Source of the DNA: an uncultured Pseudomonadota bacterium
GTDB lineage: Bacteria > Pseudomonadota > Gammaproteobacteria > Burkholderiales > JALYOK01
Direction of reading: 5' to 3'
Assembly: GCA_902826775.1 (NCBI GenBank)
Contig: CADEHE010000013.1
Location: 1-64,000, forward strand
DNA length: 64,000 nt
Each line of letters opens with the position of its first letter. The first letter of the stretch is position 1. Of this stretch, positions 34,124 to 43,436 are shown piece after piece. The notes beneath the pieces were generated by a model. That model saw nothing but the letters and a program-made list of their open reading frames with translations, was not told where the DNA came from and searched no databases. Position numbers and translations under genes: made by a program.

Positions 34124-35017
34124 TCACGCTGGCGCCCGCGCTCGCACCCTGACGCCGCCCAGCTTGGCTGCTTCAAACAATCCTACAAACAAGCTGTATA
34201 CGCTGTCCCATTCGATGTAGCGTGCTTCGCCAAATTTGGCGACAGTGGTATCGCGCAAGCTGCGATACATCGCCAGGCGATCGATGAGGATCGCAGTCCA
34301 GCGCGCGGACAAATCTTCCGTCGATTCGACGACGAAACGATTCGCCGCCAATAATTCGCGGTAGCGCTCGAGCGTCGCCATATCCGGCGCGCGCTGGCCA
34401 TTGGCCATGCGCTCGTGCTCATGTGCACTAAGCGGCTGGCGCACGACGACGTCGGTAAAAGCCAGTACGCCACCGCGCTTGAGCACGCGGGCACACTCGC
34501 TGAGCACCGCGCCTTTGTCCGGAATATGTAGCCAGGCCTCTTGGCTGATTGCAGCATCGAACGCAGCATCAGGCAGCGGCATTTGCGTCGCATCGCCCTG
34601 GACGAAGTCGACGCGAGCATCAAGCTTGGTCATTTGCGTCAAGCGCCGCGCGGCCTCGACGCGACTGAGAGTGAAATCCAGGCCAGTAACGCGGCAGCCG
34701 GTGCTATGCGCCAACCAGCGCGCGGGGCCGCCCATGCCGCTACATACGTCGAGGACGCGATGCTGTGCGCCTATGCGCGCCAAGCGCGCCAACTCGTCGA
34801 CCGCTTGCACGCCGCCGTAATGATCCTGATCGAAATCTTTGAGTTGATCCTGCGTCAGCGCGCTGAGGTCGTCACCGCGCGCCCGAAGCTTAATCAGGAT
34901 CTGCTCTTCGTTGATCGGGTGCGTGTCGTAGTACTGAATGACACTTTGCTTGTGGGTATCGGGCAAGGTAGCCACCGGCGTGTTCTTGACTATGCGCTTA
35001 TACGGCGCGCCCGCCAT
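34124..35017 (-). CDS. SAM-dependent class I methyltransferase
   Basis: The product has 297 residues if started at MAGAPYKRIV; the frame continues upstream through the SDR gene, so the true start may also be a little further in. The SAM-binding motif I is VLDVCSGMGGPARWLA, with CRVTGLDFTLSRVEAARR, DFVQGDATQMPLPDAAFDAAISQEAWLHI and LKRGGVLAFTDVV following, typical of methyltransferase_11. It resembles the glycine/sarcosine or small-molecule N-methyltransferase group. It overlaps the SDR stop by 20 bases, so translation is probably coupled. Confidence 0.83.
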   Translation of the reverse strand: MAGAPYKRIVKNTPVATLPDTHKQSVIQYYDTHPINEEQILIKLRARGDDLSALTQDQLKDFDQDHYGGVQAVDELARLARIGAQHRVLDVCSGMGGPARWLAHSTGCRVTGLDFTLSRVEAARRLTQMTKLDARVDFVQGDATQMPLPDAAFDAAISQEAWLHIPDKGAVLSECARVLKRGGVLAFTDVVVRQPLSAHEHERMANGQRAPDMATLERYRELLAANRFVVESTEDLSARWTAILIDRLAMYRSLRDTTVAKFGEARYIEWDSVYSLFVGLFEAAKLGGVRVRARAPA

Positions 35018-35747
35018 CCACCGGCAACTCGACGCCGGTGATGAAGTCAGCGTCGTCCGAAGCCAAGTACACAGCCGCTTTCGCCACATCCGCGGGCGTG
35101 CCCAAACGGCCAAGCGGAATATTGCCGATGAACTTCGCGCGATTTTCGGGCGTATCCGGCATGCCCATGAACGCAGAGATCAAGCCGGTGGGCGCCATGA
35201 CCGGTGCCAGCGCGTTGACGCGAATATTGTCCGGCCCTAATTCCACCGCCATCGCTTTCGACATCAAATTGACCGCGGCTTTCGAGCCGGCGTACCACAC
35301 CAGCCCCGGCCGCGGACGCATGCCCGACACCGAACCGACATTGATAATGCAGCCGCGCTTCCTAGCGCGCATGATCGGCACAACCGCTTGCGTCATCAGA
35401 TAAATCGATTTGACGTTGATGTCGAACATGCGGTCGAACGTTTCCTCATCGACGTCCAGCATCGAAGAATTCTTGTGCGTAAAACCGGCGTTGTTGACGA
35501 CAATGTCCAGCGTGCCGAAGTGCTTTACTGTCGCAGCGACGAGGCTATTGATGTCCGCGCGCTTGGAGACATCGCACTTGATTGCAATGGCGCTGCTGCC
35601 GAGCGAGTCAGCAACGGCCTTGGCGCCCGCTTCGTTGATATCGGCGACGGCGACTTTGGCGCCCTCAGCAACGTAACGGCGCGCGATCTCGGCGCCGAAT
35701 CCACTGGCGGCACCGGTGACGATCGCAACTTGGTCTCTAAGTCTCAT
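34998..35747 (-). CDS. Short-chain dehydrogenase/reductase (SDR)
   Basis: The 249-residue classical SDR has the NAD(P)-binding TGAASGFG motif (11-18), NNAG (at about 88-91), catalytic Ser in NVGSVSGM and Y-x-x-x-K (WYAGSKAAV). Asp38-like acidic residue in VAVADINEAG suggests NAD(H) rather than NADP(H). The C-terminus ends with the usual TGVELPVDGG. It reduces or oxidises an unknown alcohol or ketone and is coupled to the methyltransferase downstream. An SDR plus methyltransferase pair could act on one metabolite. Confidence 0.9.
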   Translation of the reverse strand: MRLRDQVAIVTGAASGFGAEIARRYVAEGAKVAVADINEAGAKAVADSLGSSAIAIKCDVSKRADINSLVAATVKHFGTLDIVVNNAGFTHKNSSMLDVDEETFDRMFDINVKSIYLMTQAVVPIMRARKRGCIINVGSVSGMRPRPGLVWYAGSKAAVNLMSKAMAVELGPDNIRVNALAPVMAPTGLISAFMGMPDTPENRAKFIGNIPLGRLGTPADVAKAAVYLASDDADFITGVELPVDGGRAV

Positions 35748-35905
35748 GTTCGAAAGATCCGAATTCGGTTTAGACGAAGACCCGAGTCTACCGCAACGAC
35801 CCGATCGCTTGTTGCCGCTTCAGACTACCCGGCTTGAAGCAAGACGGGGACTTTCGACGTAGAGTGCGCGCCGAGCCTCGGACGGCTCAGCGTGATGAGC
35901 GCTGC

Positions 35906-36115
35906 TTAACCGAGACGCTTGATTGCCTCGACGGTCATGGCGTCGAGGCCAGCGCCCCCGGCTGCCACATGCGCCTTAATCTGCTTGCGCATGCGCGGAT
36001 CCCAAAAGCGCTTGATGTGATCGGCGATCCCATCGACCGCGAGGTCCGGGTTCGTCTGCGCTTTAAAGAATGCTTCGATTTGATTGGCCATTTTGACCAA
36101 ATGCTCGATATTCAT
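35906..36115 (-). CDS. fdsD: NAD-dependent formate dehydrogenase delta subunit
   Basis: The 69-residue product matches FdsD: N-terminal LVKMANQIEAFF and RFWDPRMRKQIKAHVAAGGAGLDAMTVEAI. FdsD is needed for assembly or stability of the molybdenum formate dehydrogenase. It is the last gene of the fds operon, and its ATG overlaps the fdhD/fdsC stop by four bases. Confidence 0.93.
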   Translation of the reverse strand: MNIEHLVKMANQIEAFFKAQTNPDLAVDGIADHIKRFWDPRMRKQIKAHVAAGGAGLDAMTVEAIKRLG

Positions 36116-36945
36116 GCCACGGCCTCATGAGCGCCGACGATACGTTGTGAATTCGCGTACACCGTGTGCCGGCCCGGGCGCGAGAACCCTATCAGGCACA
36201 GCCCCACTTCTTGCGCCAGGCGAATCGCCAATGCCGTGGGGCCCGAAACGGCGGCAAGCGTGGCGATGCCGCAAGTGGCGGCTTTTTGCACCAACTCGTA
36301 GCTCGCTCGGCTCGTCATCACGGCGAAGCCAGCACCCAAGTCAGCGCCTTGGCGCACCAGCGCGCCGATTAATTTATCCAACGCGTTATGGCGGCCAACA
36401 TCTTCGCGCACGCACTCGATGGTTCCGTCGAGGCGCGCCCACGCGGCAGCGTGCAAAGCACCGGTCAAGGCGTTGATCGGCTGGCGCGTAGTCAATTGGG
36501 TCACCGCTTTCTGCACGGCGGAATGTTCGATCATTGCGCCGGTGTGCAGCACTTGCGGATGGCGAATGGCTTGTTCGAGACTGCGCACGCCGCACAACCC
36601 GCAGCCGGTGCGGCCGGTCAGATTGCGTTCGCGCGCCTGCAATTGCGCGAAAAGCTCGTTGTCGAGCTTGATATCGACGACGACACCTTCCGGGTGTTGA
36701 CTCACCGCCAGAGCCTGCACGGCCGCATGCGTATCGACGATGCCTTCGCTCAAAGTAAAGCCCAAAGCGAAATCTTCGAGGTCTTGCGGCGTGGCCATCA
36801 TCACCGCGAACGACGTGCCGTTGTAAGCAATTGCGACCGGCGTTTCTTCAGCGACTTGCTCCGTCACGCGCGTGCGCCGTTCGCCGAGCCATTGCTCCGC
36901 AGTAAACGCGCTATGCGCTTTCAGCGCCGCGTACGCCGTCGACAT
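36112..36945 (-). CDS. fdhD: Formate dehydrogenase accessory sulfurtransferase FdhD (FdsC)
   Basis: The 277-residue product starts at MSTAYAALK, 11 bases after fdsA; the longer frame upstream overlaps fdsA and is rejected. The C-x-x-C loop is in LTGRTGCGLCGVRSLEQA, and the conserved VREDVGRHNALDKLIG and MTSRASYELVQKAA blocks are present. FdhD moves sulfur from IscS to the molybdenum cofactor, giving the sulfido ligand that formate dehydrogenase needs. In fds operons this gene is called fdsC. Confidence 0.93.
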   Translation of the reverse strand: MSTAYAALKAHSAFTAEQWLGERRTRVTEQVAEETPVAIAYNGTSFAVMMATPQDLEDFALGFTLSEGIVDTHAAVQALAVSQHPEGVVVDIKLDNELFAQLQARERNLTGRTGCGLCGVRSLEQAIRHPQVLHTGAMIEHSAVQKAVTQLTTRQPINALTGALHAAAWARLDGTIECVREDVGRHNALDKLIGALVRQGADLGAGFAVMTSRASYELVQKAATCGIATLAAVSGPTALAIRLAQEVGLCLIGFSRPGRHTVYANSQRIVGAHEAVA

Positions 36946-36956
36946 CGCCTGTCGCT

Positions 36957-39827
36957 TTAGCTCTGGCGCGCCACGCGCTGCTCGAGCAAATCGGCTTGGC
37001 GCTCGGAAAACGCCTTGTACTGCTTCTGCCATTCGGACGGCTGCGACACGCGCACCAACTGGACGGCGGTCACCTTGTATTCCGGGCAGTTAGTCGCCCA
37101 ATCCGAATTGTCGGTCGTGATAACGTTGGCGCCGGACTCTGGAAAATGGAAGGTGGTGTACACCACGCCCGGCTGCACGCGCTCGGTCACGGTCGCATGC
37201 AGCACGGTTTCGCCGGCGCGGCTGGTAATGCCGACCCAATCGCCGTCCTTGATGCCGCGCTCCTCGGCGTCGTGCGGATGAATCTCGACGCGGTCCTCCG
37301 GATGCCACACTACGTTCGCGGTGCGGCGCGTCTGCGCGCCGACGTTGTACTGCGACAAGATGCGCCCGGTAGTCATCAGCAGCGGGAATTTGCGCGTGAC
37401 CTTTTCGTCGGTCGGCACGTATTCTGTGACCACGAACTTGCCCTTGCCGCGCACGAATTGATCGATGTGCATGACCGGTGTGCCGATCGGGTGCGCTTCG
37501 TTGCATGGCCACTGAATGCTGCCGAGTTTATCCAGTTTCTCGTAGCTAACGCCATGAAAAGTCGGCGTCAGCAGGGCGATTTCCGCCATGATCTCGCGCG
37601 GGTGTTTGTAGTTCATCGGGTAGCCCATGGCATTGGCAAGCGCTTGCGTGACTTCCCAATCCTCCTTGCCGGCCAGGGCGGGCATGACTTTGCGCACCGG
37701 GGATATGCGTCGCTCGGCGTTGGTGAAGGTGCCGTTCTTTTCCAGAAACGAGGAGCCCGGCAGGAACACATGCGCGTACTTGGCGGTTTCGTTCAAGAAC
37801 AAATCCTGCACCACCAGACATTCCAGCGCTTCCAGCGCCGCCTGCACGTGATGAGTGTTCGGATCGGACTGCAGCACGTCCTCGCCTTGCACGTAAAGAC
37901 CGCGGAAGCTGCCGTCCAATGAAGCTTCGAACATGTTCGGAATGCGCAAGCCGGGCTCGTCAAGCAATTTGACGCTCCACGCCTGTTCGAACAGCGCGCG
38001 TGTCTTGCCGTCCGAAATATGCCGATAGCCCGGCAGCTCATGCGGGAAGGAGCCCATGTCGCACGCGCCCTGCACATTGTTTTGCCCGCGCAGCGGATTG
38101 ACGCCCACGCCCAGCCGGCCGATGTTACCGGTAGCCATCGCCAAGTTAGCGATGCCGATTACCATGGTCGAGCCTTGGCTGTGTTCGGTCACACCGAGAC
38201 CATAGTAGATCGCCGCATTGCCGCCGGTAGCGTATAAACGCGCCGCCTCGCGCAGCTTCGCCGCCGGCACGCCGGTCACCGGTTCCATCGCTTCCGGCGA
38301 GTTGTACGGGCGCGAGACGAACTCGCGCCACTTGTCGAATTCCGCCGTTTCGCAGCGCTCTTTGACGAACGCTTCGTTCACCAATCCTTCGGTGACGACG
38401 ACATGCGCCAGCGCATTGATGACGGCGACGTTGGTGCCGGGTCGCAGTTGCAAGTGGTAGTCGGCCTGCACATGCGGCGTGCGCACCAAATCGATGACGC
38501 GCGGATCGACCACGATCAATTTGGCGCCGGGGCGCTGCCCCTTATCGTTGCCGCGCAAACGCCGCTTCATAGCGGAAGCAAACACCGGATGGCCATCGGT
38601 CGGATTCGCACCGATGACCATGATCACGTCGGCGTGCTCCACGGAATCGAAATGCTGCGTGCCGGCCGATTCGCCCAACGTCGTCTTCAACCCGTAGCCG
38701 GTCGGCGAATGGCATACGCGCGCGCAAGTGTCGACGTTGTTGTTGCCGAATACGGCACGCACCAGCTTTTGCACCAGGTAAGTTTCTTCGTTGGTGCAGC
38801 GGGAGGACGTGATGCCGCCGACCGAATCGCGTCCGTACTTGGCTTGAATGGATTTGAACTTGCCGGCTGCGTATTGCAGCGCTTCATCCCACGACACTTC
38901 GCGCCACGCATCGCTGATCTTCTCGCGGATCATCGGCTTGGTGATGCGATCTTTGTGCGTGGCGTAGCCCCAGGCGAAACGGCCTTTCACGCACGAATGG
39001 CCGTGGTTGGCTTGGCCGTTCTTGTTCGGCACCATGCGCACCACGCGGTTGCCCTGCATTTCGGCGCGGAACGAACAGCCGACGCCGCAGTAGGCGCAGG
39101 TAGTGACGACGCTGCGCTCCGGCTGACCGAATTGAATGATCGATTTTTCCGTCAGCGTCGCGGTCGGACAGGCTTGCACGCATGCGCCGCACGAGACGCA
39201 TTCGGAATCTAGAAATTTTTCGTTCTGGCTGGCCGCCACGCGCGAATCGAAGCCGCGCCCTTCGATGGTCAGCGCGAACGTGCCTTGCACCTCTTCGCAA
39301 GCGCGCACGCAGCGGCTGCAGACGATGCACTTGCTCGGATCGTAGGTGAAATACGGATTCGACTCGTCTTTCTTCGCTTTGGTGTGATTGGCGCCTTCGT
39401 AGCCATAGCGCACTTCGCGCAGCCCCACCACGCCGGCCATGTCTTGCAACTCGCAGTTGCCGTTGGCCGAACAGGTCAAGCAATCGAGCGGATGGTCGGA
39501 GATGTACAACTCCATGACGCCGCGGCGCAGATCGGCCAGCTTGCCAGTTTGCGTGCGCACCACCATGCCTTCGTCGCACTGCGTCGTGCAGGAAGCCGGA
39601 TAGCCCTTGCGGCCTTCGATTTCGACCAAGCACAGGCGGCACGAACCGAACGGCTCAATGGCGTCCGTCGCGCACAACTTGGGCACGCTCACGCCCGCCC
39701 CCGCCGCCGCGCGCATGATCGAGGTGCCGGCCGGCACCGTCACGCTCATGCCGTCGATCTGCAACGTGACTTGCTTGGCGCTATCAACGCTCGGCGTGCC
39801 GAAATCTTGGTCGAATTTAGACAACAT
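36957..39827 (-). CDS. fdsA: NAD-dependent formate dehydrogenase, molybdenum subunit
   Basis: The 956-residue catalytic subunit has an N-terminal [2Fe-2S] ferredoxin domain (Cys cluster CATDAIEPFGSCRLC to CTTQC, about 52-84), the His-Cys3 cluster of the NuoG type (HPLDCLTCSANGNCEL), and two [4Fe-4S] sites (CIVCSRCVRAC; CVSCGACVQACP). A further [4Fe-4S] cluster and the bis-MGD domain follow (CAYCGVGC). The molybdenum Cys is in CARVCHSPTGYG, followed by the conserved His. It oxidises formate to CO2, or the reverse, and passes electrons to FdsB/FdsG and NAD+. The length matches FdsA of Cupriavidus and Rhodobacter. Confidence 0.96.
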   Translation of the reverse strand: MLSKFDQDFGTPSVDSAKQVTLQIDGMSVTVPAGTSIMRAAAGAGVSVPKLCATDAIEPFGSCRLCLVEIEGRKGYPASCTTQCDEGMVVRTQTGKLADLRRGVMELYISDHPLDCLTCSANGNCELQDMAGVVGLREVRYGYEGANHTKAKKDESNPYFTYDPSKCIVCSRCVRACEEVQGTFALTIEGRGFDSRVAASQNEKFLDSECVSCGACVQACPTATLTEKSIIQFGQPERSVVTTCAYCGVGCSFRAEMQGNRVVRMVPNKNGQANHGHSCVKGRFAWGYATHKDRITKPMIREKISDAWREVSWDEALQYAAGKFKSIQAKYGRDSVGGITSSRCTNEETYLVQKLVRAVFGNNNVDTCARVCHSPTGYGLKTTLGESAGTQHFDSVEHADVIMVIGANPTDGHPVFASAMKRRLRGNDKGQRPGAKLIVVDPRVIDLVRTPHVQADYHLQLRPGTNVAVINALAHVVVTEGLVNEAFVKERCETAEFDKWREFVSRPYNSPEAMEPVTGVPAAKLREAARLYATGGNAAIYYGLGVTEHSQGSTMVIGIANLAMATGNIGRLGVGVNPLRGQNNVQGACDMGSFPHELPGYRHISDGKTRALFEQAWSVKLLDEPGLRIPNMFEASLDGSFRGLYVQGEDVLQSDPNTHHVQAALEALECLVVQDLFLNETAKYAHVFLPGSSFLEKNGTFTNAERRISPVRKVMPALAGKEDWEVTQALANAMGYPMNYKHPREIMAEIALLTPTFHGVSYEKLDKLGSIQWPCNEAHPIGTPVMHIDQFVRGKGKFVVTEYVPTDEKVTRKFPLLMTTGRILSQYNVGAQTRRTANVVWHPEDRVEIHPHDAEERGIKDGDWVGITSRAGETVLHATVTERVQPGVVYTTFHFPESGANVITTDNSDWATNCPEYKVTAVQLVRVSQPSEWQKQYKAFSERQADLLEQRVARQS

Positions 39828-39886
39828 TGGGCGTGCTCCTCAAATACTCTTTATTGTATGCAACCGACAATCAAATCTGCTCTTAA

Positions 39887-41440
39887 TCAAGCCGCGATAC
39901 CTTCCCGAGTAATACCGAAATCTTCAGGAAAATGATTCAGCGCGCTCAATACCGGAAACGGCGTCATGCCGCCCAGCGCGCATAGCGAACCGTGCAGCAT
40001 GGTGTCGCACAATTCGCGCAAAAGTTGGACATTCGCGGCGCGCTCACGTTCAGCGATGATCTTGTCGACCACTTCGACGCCGCGTGTCGAACCGATGCGG
40101 CACGGCGTGCATTTTCCGCACGATTCGATGGCGCAAAATTCCATGGCGTAGCGGGCCATTTTCGCCATGTCGACGGTATCGTCGAACGCCACGACACCGC
40201 CGTGGCCGATCATGGCGGAAATGCCGATGTACGCTTCGTAATCCAGCGGCACATCGAATTGCGATTCCGGCAGATACGCGCCGAGTGGCCCGCCCACTTG
40301 CACCGCGCGAATGGGGCGTCCCGTGGCCGAACCGCCGCCATAGTCGTACAGCAGTTCGCGCAAGGTCAGGCCAAACGCTTTCTCCACCAAACCGCCGTGC
40401 TTAATGTTGCCGGCGAGTTGGAACGGCAGCGTGCCGCGCGAGCGGCCCATGCCGAAATCGCGATAGAACTCGCCGCCTTTGTCCATGATGATCGGCACCG
40501 AGGCGAACGAAATCACGTTGTTAATTACTGTGGGCTTGCCGAACAAGCCTTCGATCGCCGGCAGCGGCGGCTTGAAGCGCACGATGCCGCGCTTGCCTTC
40601 CAAGCTTTCCAGCATTGCCGTTTCTTCACCGCAGATGTATGCGCCGGCGCCGAGCCGCACTTCGAGATGGAACGCCTTGCCGCTGCCCAGCACGTTCTCG
40701 CCCAAATAGCCGCGCCCATTCGCTGCGTCGATCGCTGCGTTCAGCGTGCGAAACGCATAGGGATATTCGGAGCGCAGATAGATGTAGCCGCGCGTTGCGC
40801 CGACCGCGACACCGGCGACCGTCATGCCTTCGATGAGCACGAACGGATCGCCTTCCATCACCATGCGATCGGAGAAGGTGCCGGAGTCGCCCTCGTCCGC
40901 ATTGCAGACGACGTACTTTTGGGTCGCCGCGGTATTGAGCACGGTTTTCCACTTGATACCGGTGGGAAACGCCGCGCCGCCGCGTCCGCGTAAGCCGGAT
41001 GTAGTGACTGCCGCGACCACTTGATCGCCCGGCAAATCGAGCGCGTTGCGCAGGCCGCGGTAACCGCCGTGCGCCAGGTAATCATCGAGCGAAAGCGGAT
41101 CGGTGATGCCGACGCGCGCAAAGGTCAGCCGCTCTTGGCGCTTCAAGTACGGAATATCTTCGGTCACGCCCAGGCGCAGCGCATGCGTGCCGCCTTGCAG
41201 AAAATTCGCTTGGAACAATGCCGGAACGCATTCCGGCGTGACCGGACCGTAGGCCACGCGCCCGGCCGGTGTCTCCACTTCCACCAGCGGTTCCAACCAG
41301 AGCAAACCGCGCGAACCGTTGCGCACCAGCGTGACCGCTTCGTTGTGGCGCGCCGCTTCCGTCACCAGCGCGGCGGCCACGGCGTCCGCGCCCACCGACA
41401 GTGCCGCGGAATCGCGCGGCACGAATACTTTGATCGCCAT
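39887..41440 (-). CDS. fdsB: NAD-dependent formate dehydrogenase, diaphorase (FMN/NAD) subunit
   Basis: The 517-residue NuoF-like subunit starts at MAIKVFVPRD; its ATG overlaps the fdsG stop as TAATG. A thioredoxin-like NuoE-type N-terminal part precedes the FMN/NADH-binding GLRGRGGAAFPTGIKW and the AYICGEETAMLESLEGKRG block. The [4Fe-4S] ligands are in ESCGKCTPCRIGSTRG plus the later Cys in LHGSLCALGG. It hands electrons from the FdsA clusters to NAD+. The frame continues 77 codons upstream across fdsG without homology. Confidence 0.95.
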   Translation of the reverse strand: MAIKVFVPRDSAALSVGADAVAAALVTEAARHNEAVTLVRNGSRGLLWLEPLVEVETPAGRVAYGPVTPECVPALFQANFLQGGTHALRLGVTEDIPYLKRQERLTFARVGITDPLSLDDYLAHGGYRGLRNALDLPGDQVVAAVTTSGLRGRGGAAFPTGIKWKTVLNTAATQKYVVCNADEGDSGTFSDRMVMEGDPFVLIEGMTVAGVAVGATRGYIYLRSEYPYAFRTLNAAIDAANGRGYLGENVLGSGKAFHLEVRLGAGAYICGEETAMLESLEGKRGIVRFKPPLPAIEGLFGKPTVINNVISFASVPIIMDKGGEFYRDFGMGRSRGTLPFQLAGNIKHGGLVEKAFGLTLRELLYDYGGGSATGRPIRAVQVGGPLGAYLPESQFDVPLDYEAYIGISAMIGHGGVVAFDDTVDMAKMARYAMEFCAIESCGKCTPCRIGSTRGVEVVDKIIAERERAANVQLLRELCDTMLHGSLCALGGMTPFPVLSALNHFPEDFGITREGIAA

Positions 41441-41910
41441 TACGCTTGCCTCGCTTCGATCAGCGCGTCGAAGCGCTCTTGCGTGACGCGCCCGTGCAAG
41501 TGGCCGTCGATCATGATCGCAGGCGACAGCGCGCAATTGCCGAGGCAGTAAGTCGGCTCCAGCGTGTAGGCGCCGCTGGCGGAGGTGTGATGCATTTCGG
41601 TGCCGAGCCGTTTGCAAGCGTGCTTGGTCAGTTTTTCGGCACCCATCGCCTGGCAAGCTTCGGCTTGGCACACTTTAACCACGGTTTTGCCCGGCGGGGT
41701 TTCGCGGAAATCGTGATAGAAAGTCATCACACCGTGCACTTCGGCGCGCGAGAGATTGAGTTCATTGGCGATCAGCGCCAGCGCTTCGCGCGGAACGAAG
41801 CCGAGCTTCTCTTGCACGCGGTGCAGGATCGGCAACAATGCGCCCGGCATGCCGAGCAAATCGGCGATCATGTCGTGCAAAGAAGCGGCGGTAAGTGCGG
41901 GAGAGGTCAT
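41440..41910 (-). CDS. fdsG: NAD-dependent formate dehydrogenase gamma subunit (2Fe-2S)
   Basis: The 156-residue NuoE-like subunit has helical N-terminal LLPILHRVQEKLGFVPREALALIA and VHGVMTFYHDFRETPPGK. The [2Fe-2S] ligands lie in VKVCQAEACQAMGA and TYCLGNCALSPAIMI. It is the first gene of fdsGBACD. Its start is 33 bases from the nearer of two palindromes in the intergenic region shared with the divergent regulator. Confidence 0.95.
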   Translation of the reverse strand: MTSPALTAASLHDMIADLLGMPGALLPILHRVQEKLGFVPREALALIANELNLSRAEVHGVMTFYHDFRETPPGKTVVKVCQAEACQAMGAEKLTKHACKRLGTEMHHTSASGAYTLEPTYCLGNCALSPAIMIDGHLHGRVTQERFDALIEARQA

Positions 41911-41943
41911 GCCAAAGTTTCCAACGTCAATCTAACTGACAAG

Positions 41944-41963
41944 ATATGCTTAAGCTTGCATAT
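41944..41963. promoter_or_regulatory. Palindromic operator candidate 1 (fds intergenic region)
   Basis: ATATGC, 8 bases, GCATAT. The spacer TTAAGCTT is itself palindromic, so all 20 bases form one perfect palindrome. It lies 34 bases upstream of fdsG. Its outer hexamers and spacing are the same as those of the second site at 42008-42027. Confidence 0.75.
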
Positions 41964-42007
41964 GATGCTATGCTCGGCACATTCTACGCTGGAGTGAGCA
42001 TTACTCA

Positions 42008-42027
42008 ATATGCATTTTTCTGCATAT
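42008..42027. promoter_or_regulatory. Palindromic operator candidate 2, overlapping the regulator start codon
   Basis: ATATGC, 8 bases, GCATAT, with one extra matched pair inside (ATATGCA/TGCATAT). The last bases overlap the ATG (42026) of the regulator gene. Centre-to-centre distance from site 1 is 64 bases, close to six helical turns, which would put both on one DNA face. Autorepression of the regulator is the natural reading. Confidence 0.75.
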
Positions 42028-43093
42028 GTATAAACTGCGTGTCGAACCACAATGGGTTGTGGAACGCCCAGGCCTATCCGGCGTCGCTTTGCCTGAGGTG
42101 CTATCGCTGTGCGCCGCGCTGCACGAGCGCGGCAGCCTAGCCGAGGCAAGCAAGCAGATGGAAGTCTCCTACCGCCACGCCTGGGGTTTGTTGCGAGAGG
42201 CCAGCCGCGTGTTCGGCGCGCCGCTGGTGGAAATGTCGCGCGGGCGCGGGGCCAAGCTCAGCGCCTTCGGCGAAAAACTGTTATGGGCGGACAAGCGCAT
42301 CGCCGCACGGCTGTCGCCGCTCATGGACACGCTCGCCTCCGAACTGCAAGTCGAACTGGAGCGCATGCTCAGCAAATCTCAAGGTTTACTGCGCATACAC
42401 GCTAGCCACGGCTTCGCGGTGGAAGCCTTGCACCAAACGCTGGTCGACGACGACGTGAGCGTGGAAGTGCGTTACGTGGCCAGCCAAGACGCGCTGGCGT
42501 CGCTGCAGAACGGCAACTGCGAGCTTGCCGGCTTCCATCTGCCGATTGGTCCGCTGCAAGCACCGGCCCTGCAGCAGTACAAGAAGCTGCTCGACGCCAA
42601 AGCGCTGCGCATTATCAATCTTGCGACACGCCAGCAAGGCATCATCGTGGCGCGCGGCAATCCGCTCAAGATACGCGCGCTAAAAGACCTAGTTCGTCCC
42701 GGCGTGCGCTTCGTCAATCGGCAAGCTACTTCCGGCACGCGCATTCTGTTCGACTTGCTGCTCAAGTCGGAAAACATCGATCCGCACCGCATCCAAGGTT
42801 ACGACACGGCGGAGTACACACACGCCGCGGTGGCGGCCTACGTCGGCAGCGGCATGGCGGATGCAGCCTTCGGAGTGGAAACGGGGGCGCGCCGCTTCGG
42901 CTTGGATTTCATCCCGGTCATTGTCGAGCGCTACTTCCTGGCATGCCGCCAGGACGCACTGCGCTTGCCGGTGCTGCAACCCGCGTTGGCAATCATGCAG
43001 CGGCCGCAATTCCGGACCAAAGTGAATGGCTTGCCCGGTTACGATGCGCGCGATGCCGGCAAAGTCATGACTTTGCGGCAGGCGTTTGGGTGA
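42026..43093 (+). CDS. fdsR: ModE-like HTH plus periplasmic-binding-protein-like domain regulator of the fds operon
   Basis: The 355-residue product has an N-terminal winged helix of the ModE/LysR type (LPEVLSLCAALHERGSLAEA to SYRHAWGLLREASRVFG, then MSRGRGAKLSAFGEKLL, about residues 22-91). The S-Y-R-x-A-W helix is the ModE form. The C-terminal 200 residues are a PBP-like substrate-binding domain of the molybdate-linked kind (SGTRILFDLLL, YDTAEYTHAAVAAYVGSGMADAAFG). Divergent position beside fdsG makes it the probable operon regulator, called FdsR in Cupriavidus. It could sense formate or molybdate. Confidence 0.87.
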   Translation: MYKLRVEPQWVVERPGLSGVALPEVLSLCAALHERGSLAEASKQMEVSYRHAWGLLREASRVFGAPLVEMSRGRGAKLSAFGEKLLWADKRIAARLSPLMDTLASELQVELERMLSKSQGLLRIHASHGFAVEALHQTLVDDDVSVEVRYVASQDALASLQNGNCELAGFHLPIGPLQAPALQQYKKLLDAKALRIINLATRQQGIIVARGNPLKIRALKDLVRPGVRFVNRQATSGTRILFDLLLKSENIDPHRIQGYDTAEYTHAAVAAYVGSGMADAAFGVETGARRFGLDFIPVIVERYFLACRQDALRLPVLQPALAIMQRPQFRTKVNGLPGYDARDAGKVMTLRQAFG

Positions 43094-43103
43094 TAGGAGG
43101 CGC

Positions 43104-43412
43104 GGGGGACCCCCTGCCCCCGCGCTCCTTCTGCGTGTGCCGTGCACAAATGGGCGCGCGTTGCGCGCGGGCAGGAAAGGACACCCCTGCCTCCGCGCTC
43201 CTTCTACGATTGCCGTGCACGAATGGGCGCGCGTTGCGCGCAGGCAAGAATGAACATATCCCCTGCCCCCGCGCTCCTTCTACGTATGCCGTGCACGAAT
43301 GGGCGCGCGTTGCGCGCGCAGGCTAGAACAGACACGCCCCTCCTACCCCCCGCGCGCGTTCTGCACAGGCCGTGCATGAATGGGCGTGCGTTGCGCGCGA
43401 GCTAGGTTTCCA
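43104..43412. repeat. Tandem array of four ~75-base repeats
   Basis: Four head-to-tail units begin at the CCCCTGC/CCCCTCC positions 43111, 43184, 43260 and 43337 (periods 73, 76 and 77). Each unit carries CGCGCTCCTTCT (altered in unit 4), CCGTGCACGAATGGGC and the hairpin GCGCGCGTTGCGCGC. Units 1-3 are closest to each other and unit 4 is the most diverged. The array lies in non-coding DNA between the convergent fdsR and S4-protein genes. Open frames across it are low-complexity and shift between units. Confidence 0.88.
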
Positions 43413-43436
43413 CGCGGCGCGGCATTTGCCTCCACC

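Noticed and set aside
34124..35113. Methyltransferase start at 35113
   Set aside because: The first 32 residues lie inside the SDR coding region and have Arg/Trp/Ser-rich shadow composition; MAGAPYKR at 35017 is more likely.
43142..43405. Open frame across the tandem repeats as a repeat protein
   Set aside because: The repeated peptides change frame from unit to unit because periods are 73, 76 and 77, so coding selection is absent.
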